From JAPOXK01 sp965220315 (lineage in GTDB: Bacteria; Chloroflexota; Dehalococcoidia; Bin125), in contig CBDCPP010000001.1 of assembly GCA_965220315.1 (NCBI GenBank), positions 682,001 through 746,000 on the forward strand: DNA of 64,000 nucleotides, in the 5' to 3' direction. The position numbers and the translations under genes are program-made. Positions 46,679 through 55,000 of the stretch are shown here, one piece after another. The notes under the pieces are model-generated. The model saw only the letters and a program-made list of their open reading frames with translations. It did not search any database and was not told where the DNA came from. Every line of letters begins with the position of its first letter. The first letter of the stretch is position 1.

Positions 46679-46945
46679 CGTTATCACTAAGCGCATCATG
46701 CAGGGTTTGGCGCAGCCTGGGCAGCAGTCAGTGGCCAGGTCCCGGAACTGCGTGGGGCAACAAAGAAATAATCGACCACGGACCACGTCTTATGGCAATG
46801 GAGCAGTGCTGGAACGGCTGATCCAGCACGCCGAGAAGGCGGATACGGGCATCCCGTCCTTCATAAGCGCGAATCCCCCCAGCCTCTCCGCCCGGCCCAT
46901 GCAGAAACGACCGACGTCTGTCTGGCCAACCGGCCGCCCGCGGGG
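46679..46945. other. Gene-free region between tRNA-Ala and the HTH gene
   Basis: With the inverted repeat this forms a 321-base stretch lacking a convincing gene. A short plus-strand frame (46698-46949) has no ribosome site and an unusual residue mix. No integrase fragment is recognisable. Confidence 0.4.
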
Positions 46946-47566
46946 CTAGTTGATCACCGTTTGTTTCATCCCCGTGTTGAGGACTTCGGCGATCTCCCGG
47001 GAATCGTCCCCGTCTCCCCTCGGTTCCGACAGCTTGAGCTGTCCCCCCTCACCAATCTCTAGCATTGGCGCCGGACCACCGGGCCCGAGCGCTATCGTCG
47101 TCGCCCTGATCGTCTCTCCCTTTCCCTTCGCCTCCCAAAACACCGGCTCGGGTTTCCCGTTGGAGTCACGAGGCAGGAGGGCAGCCAGGGCGGCGCGCCG
47201 CTCGAGCGTGACGTCAAAGTAGTCGCAGACGCTCGACAGCGGCACCCCGACGCGCGCGCGACCGCCGACGCGTACTTTCACCCCCTGCAGGTTGCCCTGC
47301 TTGATATGCCAGGAGACGCTCTGGGGCGTCATCTGGAACAGGTGGGCGACTTGATCGCGGGAGAGGATCACGCCGTCCCGGCGGCGGGCATCGGTGAGGA
47401 CGCGATCGATCACCGCCTCCAGGCGCTCCGGCGTCTCGGTGTCCCGCGCCTCGACGTACTCCCCCAGCGCCGCCGCGATCGCAGCCGCCGGGACGTCGTG
47501 GGTCTGTGCGAGCTCCACCAGCCGCCCGATCATCTGCTGCAGCACGTCGCGATCCAGATCGAACAT
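46946..47566 (-). CDS. Helix-turn-helix DNA-binding protein of the accessory element
   Basis: 206-aa protein. Seen: an N-terminal helical region (DVLQQMIGRLVELAQTHDVP), then a MerR/excisionase-like helix-turn-helix (LSRDQVAHLFQMTPQSVSWH then IKQGNLQGVKV), the wing VGGRARVGVPLSSVCDYF, and a C-terminal beta-rich half ending near EVLNTGMKQTVIN. It is transcribed toward tRNA-Ala, away from the linker-protein genes. Probable regulator of element genes or excision. Ribosome site AGAGG precedes the ATG. The C-terminal half is not recognised. Confidence 0.7.
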   Translation of the reverse strand: MFDLDRDVLQQMIGRLVELAQTHDVPAAAIAAALGEYVEARDTETPERLEAVIDRVLTDARRRDGVILSRDQVAHLFQMTPQSVSWHIKQGNLQGVKVRVGGRARVGVPLSSVCDYFDVTLERRAALAALLPRDSNGKPEPVFWEAKGKGETIRATTIALGPGGPAPMLEIGEGGQLKLSEPRGDGDDSREIAEVLNTGMKQTVIN

Positions 47567-47596
47567 TGCTCGCGCCTCTGCCTGTCCCGGCTCGCT

Positions 47597-47922
47597 GACC
47601 AGGAACTGTAGTGTTAAGTCACTTTACACCTAGCTTACCGCCGCGCCGCTGGCAACGGGGCCGGGCCGGGCTTTTGGACCATCGGCATCCCGCCCCCACC
47701 CCCCGATTCCCCATCAGCCGCGCGGAAACGCCGGATTTCAGGGCCGCGCAGACCTGGAAAGCCTGGGATCGGCGCGATCGACCCCCAACAGGGGCGCGGA
47801 TCGGCGACCAGGAACTGCTAAGTGGCTTTACACATAGCTTGCCGCCGCGCCGCTGGCACCGGGGCCGGGCCGGGCGTGGGACCATCGGCATCCTCCCCCA
47901 CCCCGCCGATTCCCCGCAGACG
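47597..47922. repeat. Two imperfect ~120-bp direct repeats
   Basis: Copy one 47597-47719 and copy two 47806-47922 both open GACCAGGAACTG, pass through CTTTACAC-TAGCTT and CCGCCGCGCCGCTGGCA, and end near CCGATTCCCC. A second shared block (GGGATCGG, CGATCGACC, CCAA then AGGGGCGC) follows copy one at about 47757-47800 and copy two at 48051-48095, so the true unit may be about 200-290 bp. It lies between the HTH gene and the minus-strand 291-aa gene. Could be a duplicated regulatory or replication region, or remnants of a repeated 3' gene end. Confidence 0.7.
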
Positions 47923-48103
47923 CGCTGAGCAGCCGCTGATGGCCCGTTCCGGCTCCGAGGCTGTTGGCCCCCACGGGATTCGGCCGGTACGCGCCGCTTA
48001 CCCCCGAAACGTGGCCTCAGACGCCGCATTGCATGCCAGCGAGGACTCCAGAAGCCAGGGATCGGCCCGATCGACCACCAATAGGGGCGCTCCCGCCCCG
48101 GTC

Positions 48104-48979
48104 CTAGTCGTCCTGCCGCTTCTGCAGGTAGTGCAAGATATAGCAGAGGGCGGTGATGGCGGGGCCTTCCGCGTGGCCCCGATGGGTGGCGGCGCGCTTG
48201 AGCTCCTGCCGGGCGCCGTCGGCGTCGGGTCCCGCGTCGATCGTAAACTGCCCGGCCTCCAGTGTCTCCGTGAGCCGCTCCCGGAAATCGCCGCTGCGGG
48301 GGCCCGGCACGAGGGGGAACGGGAGTTCGCGCAGCAGCCGCTCCAGCGTCTCGTGCGTTTGGCGATCGAGATGCTCTTGGGGTTGGTCGGGGCTGTGCAG
48401 AACCGCGTCGACCGGCCCCCACTTGTGGAGGGCGCGGAGACTCTTGGCGAGGCTGAAGGCGTCGTCTTGCTTCGTGACCCGCGCGCCGAACAGGTGGACG
48501 TACCCGTCCGCCCGGGCGCCGACGAAGACCAGGACCGTGCCGCCGTCGGCGCGGTAGACGAGGCCGGCGAAGCGGAATTCCGCCTCCTGCCAGGAGAAGG
48601 GATCGGCGGCCACGGCCATCGTGGCGTCGTCGTAGGCGGCGTAGCGGGGGCCGGACGGCGCCGCCGCCTGCGGATCCCCGCCGTGGGCGCCTGCCGGCGC
48701 GAGGCCAGCACCCAGCTCCTCCTTCGGCGGGAGCGCCGCCCGCCGTTCCTCTTCGGCCAAGCACGTACGCTGCACCATGCTGGCGCTGACCCCCAGCCAG
48801 TTGGCGATCTGCCGGTAGCTCAGCGGCGGCTTCAGCCCCAGGTCGAAGCGCAGCCGGATCACCTCGCGCCGCGTCGCCGGATGCCGCGCCGACCACTGCC
48901 ACCGACCCGGCCCGCCGAAGAGTTCGAGCATGCCGTGCACCCGCTTGGCGCCTGGTCCCAGGGGTGGCCACGCCGTCAT
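48104..48979 (-). CDS. HTH protein with possible RNase H-like domain
   Basis: 291-aa protein, not recognised at family level. Seen: an N-terminal helix-turn-helix of sigma/transposase type (LSYRQIANWLGVSASMVQRT), a Pro/Ala linker, then alternating strands and helices (FRFAGLVYRADGGTVLVFVG, GYVHLFGARVTKQDDAFSLA, KWGPVDAVLHSPDQPQEHLD) and a C-terminal helix (AITALCYILHYLQKR). The layout recalls RNase H-fold nuclease domains of terminases or DDE transposases, but I cannot place three catalytic acids with certainty. Transcribed toward the HTH gene. The start has no clear ribosome site. Confidence 0.6.
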   Translation of the reverse strand: MTAWPPLGPGAKRVHGMLELFGGPGRWQWSARHPATRREVIRLRFDLGLKPPLSYRQIANWLGVSASMVQRTCLAEEERRAALPPKEELGAGLAPAGAHGGDPQAAAPSGPRYAAYDDATMAVAADPFSWQEAEFRFAGLVYRADGGTVLVFVGARADGYVHLFGARVTKQDDAFSLAKSLRALHKWGPVDAVLHSPDQPQEHLDRQTHETLERLLRELPFPLVPGPRSGDFRERLTETLEAGQFTIDAGPDADGARQELKRAATHRGHAEGPAITALCYILHYLQKRQDD

Positions 48980-49207
48980 CGGTCTACGCGCTCATCTCCC
49001 GACCGGGAAAACCGGCTCCCTTCGTCGGACGCCGTCCCGCTTCTCGGAAGGCAGTGCTTCTGCCCCGATCTCATAAAAAACAGGGAAGGGGTGGGGGAGA
49101 AAAAAAGAGAGGGAGAAGGGACCCGAAAGCGGCCGGAGACCGGGGAGGACGCGTTGCCCCCGGACGGCATAAGGTCCAGGGAAACCTCACACCCAGGAAA
49201 AATTGGC

Positions 49208-49238
49208 CGATCAGTATTTTTTCGCGATCAGATTTTTT
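49208..49238. repeat. Direct repeat CGATCAG(T)ATTTTTT
   Basis: CGATCAGTATTTTTT at 49208-49222 and CGATCAGATTTTTT at 49225-49238, two bases apart, in the only clearly AT-rich patch of a very GC-rich region. Could be paired operator sites or part of an unwinding element. Confidence 0.55.
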
Positions 49239-50225
49239 AAGTTTTGGACATTGCCGTCTCGGAGATCCTCCTCAACTGTTAAGCCCCAAAGCCCTCGCCC
49301 GGGTGGCTGGCGCGCTGCCGGAGGCCGGAGGGGGCCACCCGGGCTCGCTCTTTTGGGGTCAGGGGCAGGCGTCGAGGCATTCGGGGTATTCTGCCTGCAT
49401 AGTTCGCTCTCACGTCACGTTACGTCATCTCCCTTAGCGGCGCCACGGCATGTCCCTTAGGCGTGCAACACCCTACCCAACTCGCCGGGCTGCTGCCCTC
49501 TCGGGTCGTTCCGTCAGGGTAAGAGCCCGGCCCATGGTCCATGGTGGGCCATCGGATCTCTTAAGACCCTACAGTGTGTACACATGGAGTACTTAATAAG
49601 CAAAGAATGGGCCGGGATGGACCATGGGCCACCGAGACACTCCCGGTTCCGGCCGCGGCCACACGCCGCATCGATCGTGGCGGTCGCCGCGGCGGGAGAA
49701 GGGATGCGCGGCCGCGCGTTCGTCGGGAAGGCCCGCTAGCGACCCGGGCTATCCCGCCGCCCACGCCGCCGCGCAGGGAGCAGTGGCCGCGCTGCGCGCG
49801 ACTGTCGCTTTCGCCCCCGTTCCCGCCGAGCACGCCGCTCGCTGAACCGCCACGGCGCTGACCTAAGCACGGCCGGGGAGAGCCGCAACACCTGGAACGG
49901 GGGCAGGCGCGGCCTGGGGGCGTGAGGCCCTCCATCCGCGGCCGCGATCGCCGCGCGCCACGCGATCCGCCCGCGCCGGCCGCCGCGCCTGCCCCCTGTC
50001 GGTTCAGCGTGGCAGACCCAGCGCCGCATCAAGGGGCGAGCAGGCGGCGCTCCAAAATCGGCGCGAAGAACACACGCTGGCCTGCCCCCTGGACGCGGCG
50101 CATATGGGCGGCGGCGGCGGTGGCCACGACAACCCATCCCTCGAACGCAACACCCTGCTCCCCAGCGCAGGCGCAAGCATGTTCGGCTGCGCTGGAGGAT
50201 CAGCGCTGCCGATGCTCGCCTGCAG

Positions 50226-50286
50226 GTCCCCGTCAAGGGTGAAGGCGACGCCCGGGCCGGAAGACCGGCCCGCCCTTGACGGGGAC
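50226..50286. repeat. Nested perfect inverted repeat upstream of the linker-protein genes
   Basis: The outer arms GTCCCCGTCAAGGG (50226-50239) and CCCTTGACGGGGAC (50273-50286) match over 14 bp. Inside them GGGCCGG (50254-50260) and CCGGCCC (50265-50271) flank the loop AAGA. The 61-base structure would be very stable as RNA or cruciform DNA. It lies about 160 bases before the ATG of the first linker protein. Confidence 0.85.
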
Positions 50287-50323
50287 GGGACGGAAACCTG
50301 CCTGCCTGGTCGACCAAGCGTAT

Positions 50324-50384
50324 GTCCAGGAGTCAAGGATGAGCCCAAGGCGCGCCGAGGACGGCGCGTCCTGGACTCCTGGAC
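50324..50384. repeat. Second nested inverted repeat upstream of the linker-protein genes
   Basis: The outer arms GTCCAGGAGTC (50324-50334) and GACTCCTGGAC (50374-50384) are perfect over 11 bp. Inside, CGCGCC (50351-50356) and GGCGCG (50363-50368) flank GAGGAC. It is the same length (61 bases) and architecture as the preceding one but unrelated in sequence, and ends 59 bases before the ATG at 50443. Confidence 0.85.
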
Positions 50385-50442
50385 GCCCCGGAATCGACAG
50401 GCCGGCAACGGGAGCCGGACCGATAAGGGAAGGGACCCATCG

Positions 50443-51861
50443 ATGACGGAGCGCCAGAACCACGAGGAGCGCATGGAGAACCAGGAGTACTCCATGTCCG
50501 GACGCGAGACCCGCGATCAGCAAGCCGCGGCCACGGCCGCCGAGCAGCACATCCTGAACGAGCCCCATTGCGGCCACTGCGGCGGCACTGGCGTGGCGCA
50601 AGAGGCGGCCATCCCACTTCCGGAACCGGACGGCTACTGCGAGCCCTGCCAGGGCACGGGCGAGCGCCAGGAGGACATACCCGTGACCACGACCGACGAC
50701 CAGATCCACGACCCGGACACGCATCTCAGCTACGAGGTCGACCCACCCGAGGCCGTAACACGAGCCACGGGAATCATCCTCACGTTCGACCCCGATGGGA
50801 CCTACCAGCGCATCCCCCACGCCGGCCCCCTCGGCCTCGAGCGGATGCAAGCCCTCGTCGACGGCATGATCGAGCGCGTCGCCACCCCATCGTTCGACTG
50901 CTGGGTCAACGAGGAGGGGCTGATGCGGGACGACTTCGAGCCCAACATCGGCGCCAGCTACCTGCTCGGCAAGCACGGCGCCCCCGGCATCATCATCGTG
51001 GGCCCGGCCTTCATCGCCGCCAGCGACGAGGACGGGAACAGCGTGCCGGCCCCGAACGAAGTCATCGACACCTGCATCGCCGGCCTCCACCAGCTCGGCT
51101 ACACCCAGGTCCGAGCCCCCGCCCTCACGCCCATCGCCGGCGGCAGCGGGGAGGATCCCGTCGACACCATCCTCGCCCGGATGCAGGAGCTCCTCGTCGC
51201 ACCCGAGCGCTGGACCCAGCGCGCCCCGTTCCGCAAGGAAGACGGCAGCCCCTGCCTCCAACACGAGGCCGTCCGCTTCTGCCTCAGCGGCGCCCTGGCC
51301 GCGAGCAGCGACAGCACCGATGCCAAGCGCCGCGTCCTCACGCGCCTCTACGCCGCCCTCGAGGCACAGACCGGCAACAACCAACTCACCGTCACCGCCT
51401 TCAACGACACCGACGACACCCGCTTCGCCGACGTCCGCGCCCTCCTCGCCCGGGCCCGCCGGCTGAAGCCCATCGCCGGGGGCAGCGGCGGTCACGTTAT
51501 GACTCCCTGGGGGCCGGCGCAGACGAACGTCGAGATCGTCCCGGGCGTGCGCCACGTCACCACCGCCAGCCACGGCGGGCTGCAGATCGACGACCGCCGT
51601 TGGATGACCCTCCCTGCGGCGGCCCGGCAGGCCTTCACCCGCCTGCATCCGAAGGGCTGGGCCGAGGAGGACTGCGAGATGGCCATCGCCCTGGTCCTGC
51701 TCGGGCTCGAGCACCACAGCTCCTTCGGCGGCCGGGACTCGAAGATCCGGGGCGCCGCCATCGGCACGGCCCAGACCTTCGACGACTACCGGCCCTGCCT
51801 CGAGGCCATCCTGGCCGCGCAGCCCATCGATCCCCGCACCGGACAGCGGCGGTCCGCTTAA
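50443..51861 (+). CDS. Concatenated three-module protein joined by PIAGGSG linkers (first)
   Basis: 472 aa. Module 1 (1-229): paired C-x-x-C-x-G-T-G zinc motifs (HCGHCGGTG, YCEPCQGTG), then a DUF3846-like segment (WVNEEGLMRDDFEPNIGASY). Linker PIAGGSGED at 230. Module 2 (about 239-342): DUF6197-like, WTQRAPFRKEDGSPCLQHEA to TVTAFNDTDDTRFADVRALL. Linker PIAGGSGG at 343. Module 3 (351-472): DUF7007-like, TPWGPAQTNVEIVPGVRHVT, TASHGGLQIDDRRWMTLP, GWAEEDCEMAIALVLLGLEH. Each module resembles a family normally encoded as its own phage or plasmid protein. I chose ATG 50443 (AAGGGAAGGGA upstream); the frame is open further but crosses the inverted repeats. Functions unknown. Confidence 0.85.
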   Translation: MTERQNHEERMENQEYSMSGRETRDQQAAATAAEQHILNEPHCGHCGGTGVAQEAAIPLPEPDGYCEPCQGTGERQEDIPVTTTDDQIHDPDTHLSYEVDPPEAVTRATGIILTFDPDGTYQRIPHAGPLGLERMQALVDGMIERVATPSFDCWVNEEGLMRDDFEPNIGASYLLGKHGAPGIIIVGPAFIAASDEDGNSVPAPNEVIDTCIAGLHQLGYTQVRAPALTPIAGGSGEDPVDTILARMQELLVAPERWTQRAPFRKEDGSPCLQHEAVRFCLSGALAASSDSTDAKRRVLTRLYAALEAQTGNNQLTVTAFNDTDDTRFADVRALLARARRLKPIAGGSGGHVMTPWGPAQTNVEIVPGVRHVTTASHGGLQIDDRRWMTLPAAARQAFTRLHPKGWAEEDCEMAIALVLLGLEHHSSFGGRDSKIRGAAIGTAQTFDDYRPCLEAILAAQPIDPRTGQRRSA

Positions 51862-51935
51862 CGACGGCCGCCCCAGGGAAGGAGGACGCCTGAGACCCAC
51901 CGATTCGATCCGAACCCACGAGAAGACACACACGC

Positions 51936-51972
51936 GAGTGCCCCGACGCCGCCTGAACGGCCCGGGGCACTC
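51936..51972 (+). terminator. Perfect 10-bp hairpin between the two linker-protein genes
   Basis: GAGTGCCCCG (51936-51945) and CGGGGCACTC (51963-51972) are exact complements around a 17-base loop. No U-run follows, and the next ribosome site (AGAAAGGA) begins about 18 bases later, so this may be an attenuator or RNA-processing site rather than a full terminator. Confidence 0.6.
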
Positions 51973-52004
51973 CTCGATCAGTGACCCACAGAAAGGATCC
52001 ACTG

Positions 52005-55000
52005 ATGTCGACGCACATTACCCGGACCCCTGGCCCACGGCAACGCCTCCTCGGCGGCGGCAGCATCGCCGACCGCAAGCTGGCCGTGGCCCTCTGCATC
52101 GCCCAGCACGGCGGCCCCTGGGAGGGGGACTGTGAGCCCTGCCACGCCTACGAGGAGGTCACCCGGGACGGCAGCGCCGCCGCCGTCGCCCGCTGGCTGC
52201 AGCACCTGGCCACCGACGACCAGGCCATCCCGAACCTGCCGCCGATCGCCGGCGGGAGCGGCGGCAACCCCGACGCGCCCCGCATCGCCGACGGCGACAT
52301 CGACGACACCCTCGCCTTCCTGATCGAGGCCAGCGAGGCCTACTGCACGGCCAACGGTGCTCCCCCCATCGCCGGGGGCTCCGGCGAGGAGGCAGACCAA
52401 GCCAAGCCCGACCACGCACGGGAGAACGCCGCCGCCATCGCCGAGAACCTCCACGCCGCCAGCCGCATCCTGCAACTGCTTGCGGCACCCCGCGACGACG
52501 CGGAGGACGCCGAGTTCCACCAACTCGCCACCGCCCTGGACTGCGAAGCACCCCTCGACACGGACGCCATGAATCAATGGCTCAACGAGTACGGGCTCTC
52601 CCTCGAGTTCCACGGCAGCTGGAGCCCCGGCGACGCTCCGAAGGCCGATGGCGCCTACTGGTGCATCACCACGGGGGGCCCCGCCGCCCGCATCGCAATC
52701 GAGTTCGCCCCCACGGGCTACCCCGCCGAGTGCGAGCTCCAATATCAGGACTGGTTCCGCCCCTGGGAGCCCTACCCGCTCACGGATGAGGCCCGCGACG
52801 CCGTCCAGTTCTTCGCCGAATGGATTCAGGAGTTCACCCCTATCGCCGGCGGCTCCGGGGAGGAGGAGCCCGCCACGCACGACTTCCGCGTCGTCGTCCG
52901 CGAGAACGCCACCGAGGACCGCGACTGGATCGTCTCCGCGATCGACGACGCCGATGCCCGGGAGCGCTACGGCGAGGGGGTCGACGTCGACTCCCGCACC
53001 ATCGCCATCCACCACACCAGCGTCCGCAGCGTCGAGCACGTGCCCACCCCGGACTGCCCGGGCTGTTGGGCCAAGCCCATCGCCGGCGGGAGCGGCGACG
53101 AGGAACCCAACGCGGTCATCGTCACGATCGACCTCGGGGATGTCTCCATCGGCGCCCCCGTCACCCCAGACGAAGCCACCATCCTCAATAACCCCCACCA
53201 TCAGGAGTTCGAAAGCACCTGGGGCCGGGTCGTTGAGCGCACCCATCTCCGCCTCCACATCACCATCGACGGCCAGACCCATGCCGATCTCCACTTCGGA
53301 GACACGACAGTCAGCGCCCCAGAATTCGATCCCGACATGCGACCCATCGGTGGCGGGGCCATCGACCTGGACCCCGACTGCATCGGACGCACCCGCTGCA
53401 TCGAGGCCAAGGACGGGGAGCACTGCCGATCGCACACCGACACGGCCACCAAGGGCCTCCTGCCCGGGTGCCACGCCGCGTTCTGCCACTGCCGGCCGAG
53501 CGACGCCGGCACCGAGTTCGCCTTCGAATGGCGCGAGGGCCAAGCCGCCCTCCAGCCCATCGCCGGAGCCAGTGACACCGACGGCTTCCACCCCGACGAC
53601 ATCGCCCGGGACCACATCGCCGCCGGCATCGTCGAGCCCGAGGACGTGCGCGCATGCGTCCACTGCCACTTCTCGGTCCTGCCCTGGCAGCTCCGGTGCG
53701 AGGCCTGCGGCAGCGGGTCCCCGTTCACCCCGCTCAAGCCCATCGCTGGGGGCTCCAGCGAGAAGCAGCCCCCCTTCTTCCAGTGCTGGCCCATCGCCGA
53801 GTACTTCGCCGCCTTGCCCGAGGAGGCATGGGAACAGGCCAATGGCGGCTACATCCTTGCGAAGGACAAGGACAGCCCCAGCCCGTTCATCCCTTGCTGC
53901 GTCGGTGCCCACCTGGCCTACTTCTTGGGCACGACACCAATCCCACGCACGAGCACAGGATTCCTTCCCTATCACGACTTTCTTGACGGCGCCGACGCCC
54001 TCGCCGACAAGCTCAGCATCACCGGGGAGCAGCTTAGGTACCTCCTCTACGCCGCCGGGGCCGGCGTCGACCCCTTCGGCCGCCACGAGTGGCCCCTCCC
54101 CCCGGCGGTCGTGTTCGCCAATCTCCTCTCGATCGAGAAGGTGCCCAGCTTGGAGGAAGCCAGGCGCATGTGCATCGAAGCCATTGAGGCCTACGGGGCA
54201 CAGCTCAGGCCCATCGCTGGTGGATCCGGAGAGGAGGAACCCATCCGCACCCACTTCACCGTCGCCTGCAACTGCACGGCCACATCGCCCAGCTTCGACA
54301 ACCCCGTCGACGCCAGGCAGTGGGCCATCGACCACATCGAGCAACAGCACTCCCGACCCGAAGAGCTCCTAACAATGATCGACATCCATCACCCCGAAGA
54401 GCCCGGCGACCGCACCATCGGCGCCAGCGTGCCCTACCCGTTCGTCGCCCCGACGGACAGCAGCGACGAAGAGCCCGAGGAACACATCTTCACCGTCGAC
54501 ACCGTCGACCGTGTCGATGCCTACCGCAGCTGGTCCGTCAGCGCCCCCGACTCAGAAACCATCATCAACGACACCGGTGACGCCAACTGGAACGAGGTCC
54601 TCAAGGAATACACCGAAGACCTCATCCACCAAGAGGTCACCGCCATCGAGCACCACCCCCAGGGCTGCGACGCCTGCGAGAACGACCCCGTCAGCGCCAG
54701 CCCGTACTTCAAGTGGGAGCGCACACCCGAACAGCTGACCCCCATCGGCGGCGGCAGCGGGGAGTGCGGCTACGGCTGGACCTGTCGCGAGCCTGTGGTG
54801 GAAGGCGAGCGCGCGTGCACAACCCACGTCGCCGTCATCCATCTCCGCCGTCAGATCCGGAAGGCCGGCATCCCCGTCCCGGCGACCGACGACCTCGCCG
54901 AGCTGCGAGCCGTCCTGCGGGACCGACCCGCGCGCATCATCGTCACCGAGCTCAAGCCCATCGCCGGCGGGAGCGGGGAGGACCGCGAGCGCCCCTGCTG

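Larger units (their letters stand above)
48980..50442. other. 1.46-kb gene-poor control region of the element
   Basis: No coding frame here has a ribosome site, domain or sensible composition; long frames at 49.7-50.3 kb are Arg/Pro-rich shadows of GC-rich DNA. It holds A-rich and T-rich tracts (49070-49245), a direct repeat (49208-49238), a TCACGTCACGTTACGTCAT patch near 49410, and two nested inverted repeats (50226-50286, 50324-50384). It separates divergent transcription units, so it is the natural place for promoters and, if the element was once a replicon, its origin. Confidence 0.5.

Noticed and set aside
47619..48971. 450-aa minus-strand frame overlapping the HTH/RNase H-like gene
   Set aside because: Extremely Arg/Gly/Pro-rich, runs through the direct repeats and has no domain; the 291-aa frame has a clear HTH.
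49736..50317. 193-aa Arg-rich minus-strand frame
   Set aside because: Low-complexity Arg/Pro composition with no ribosome site; typical of random frames in about 70% GC DNA.
50233..52002. 589-aa minus-strand open frame opposite the first linker gene
   Set aside because: Crosses the two inverted repeats, lacks a ribosome site and has shadow-like Gly/Val/Ala composition.
51978..54350. 790-aa open frame on the minus strand opposite the giant linker gene
   Set aside because: It is antisense to a frame with recognisable phage-type modules and good ribosome site. Its composition (Gly/Val/Asp repetitive) is what GC-rich antisense produces, and it has no domain.
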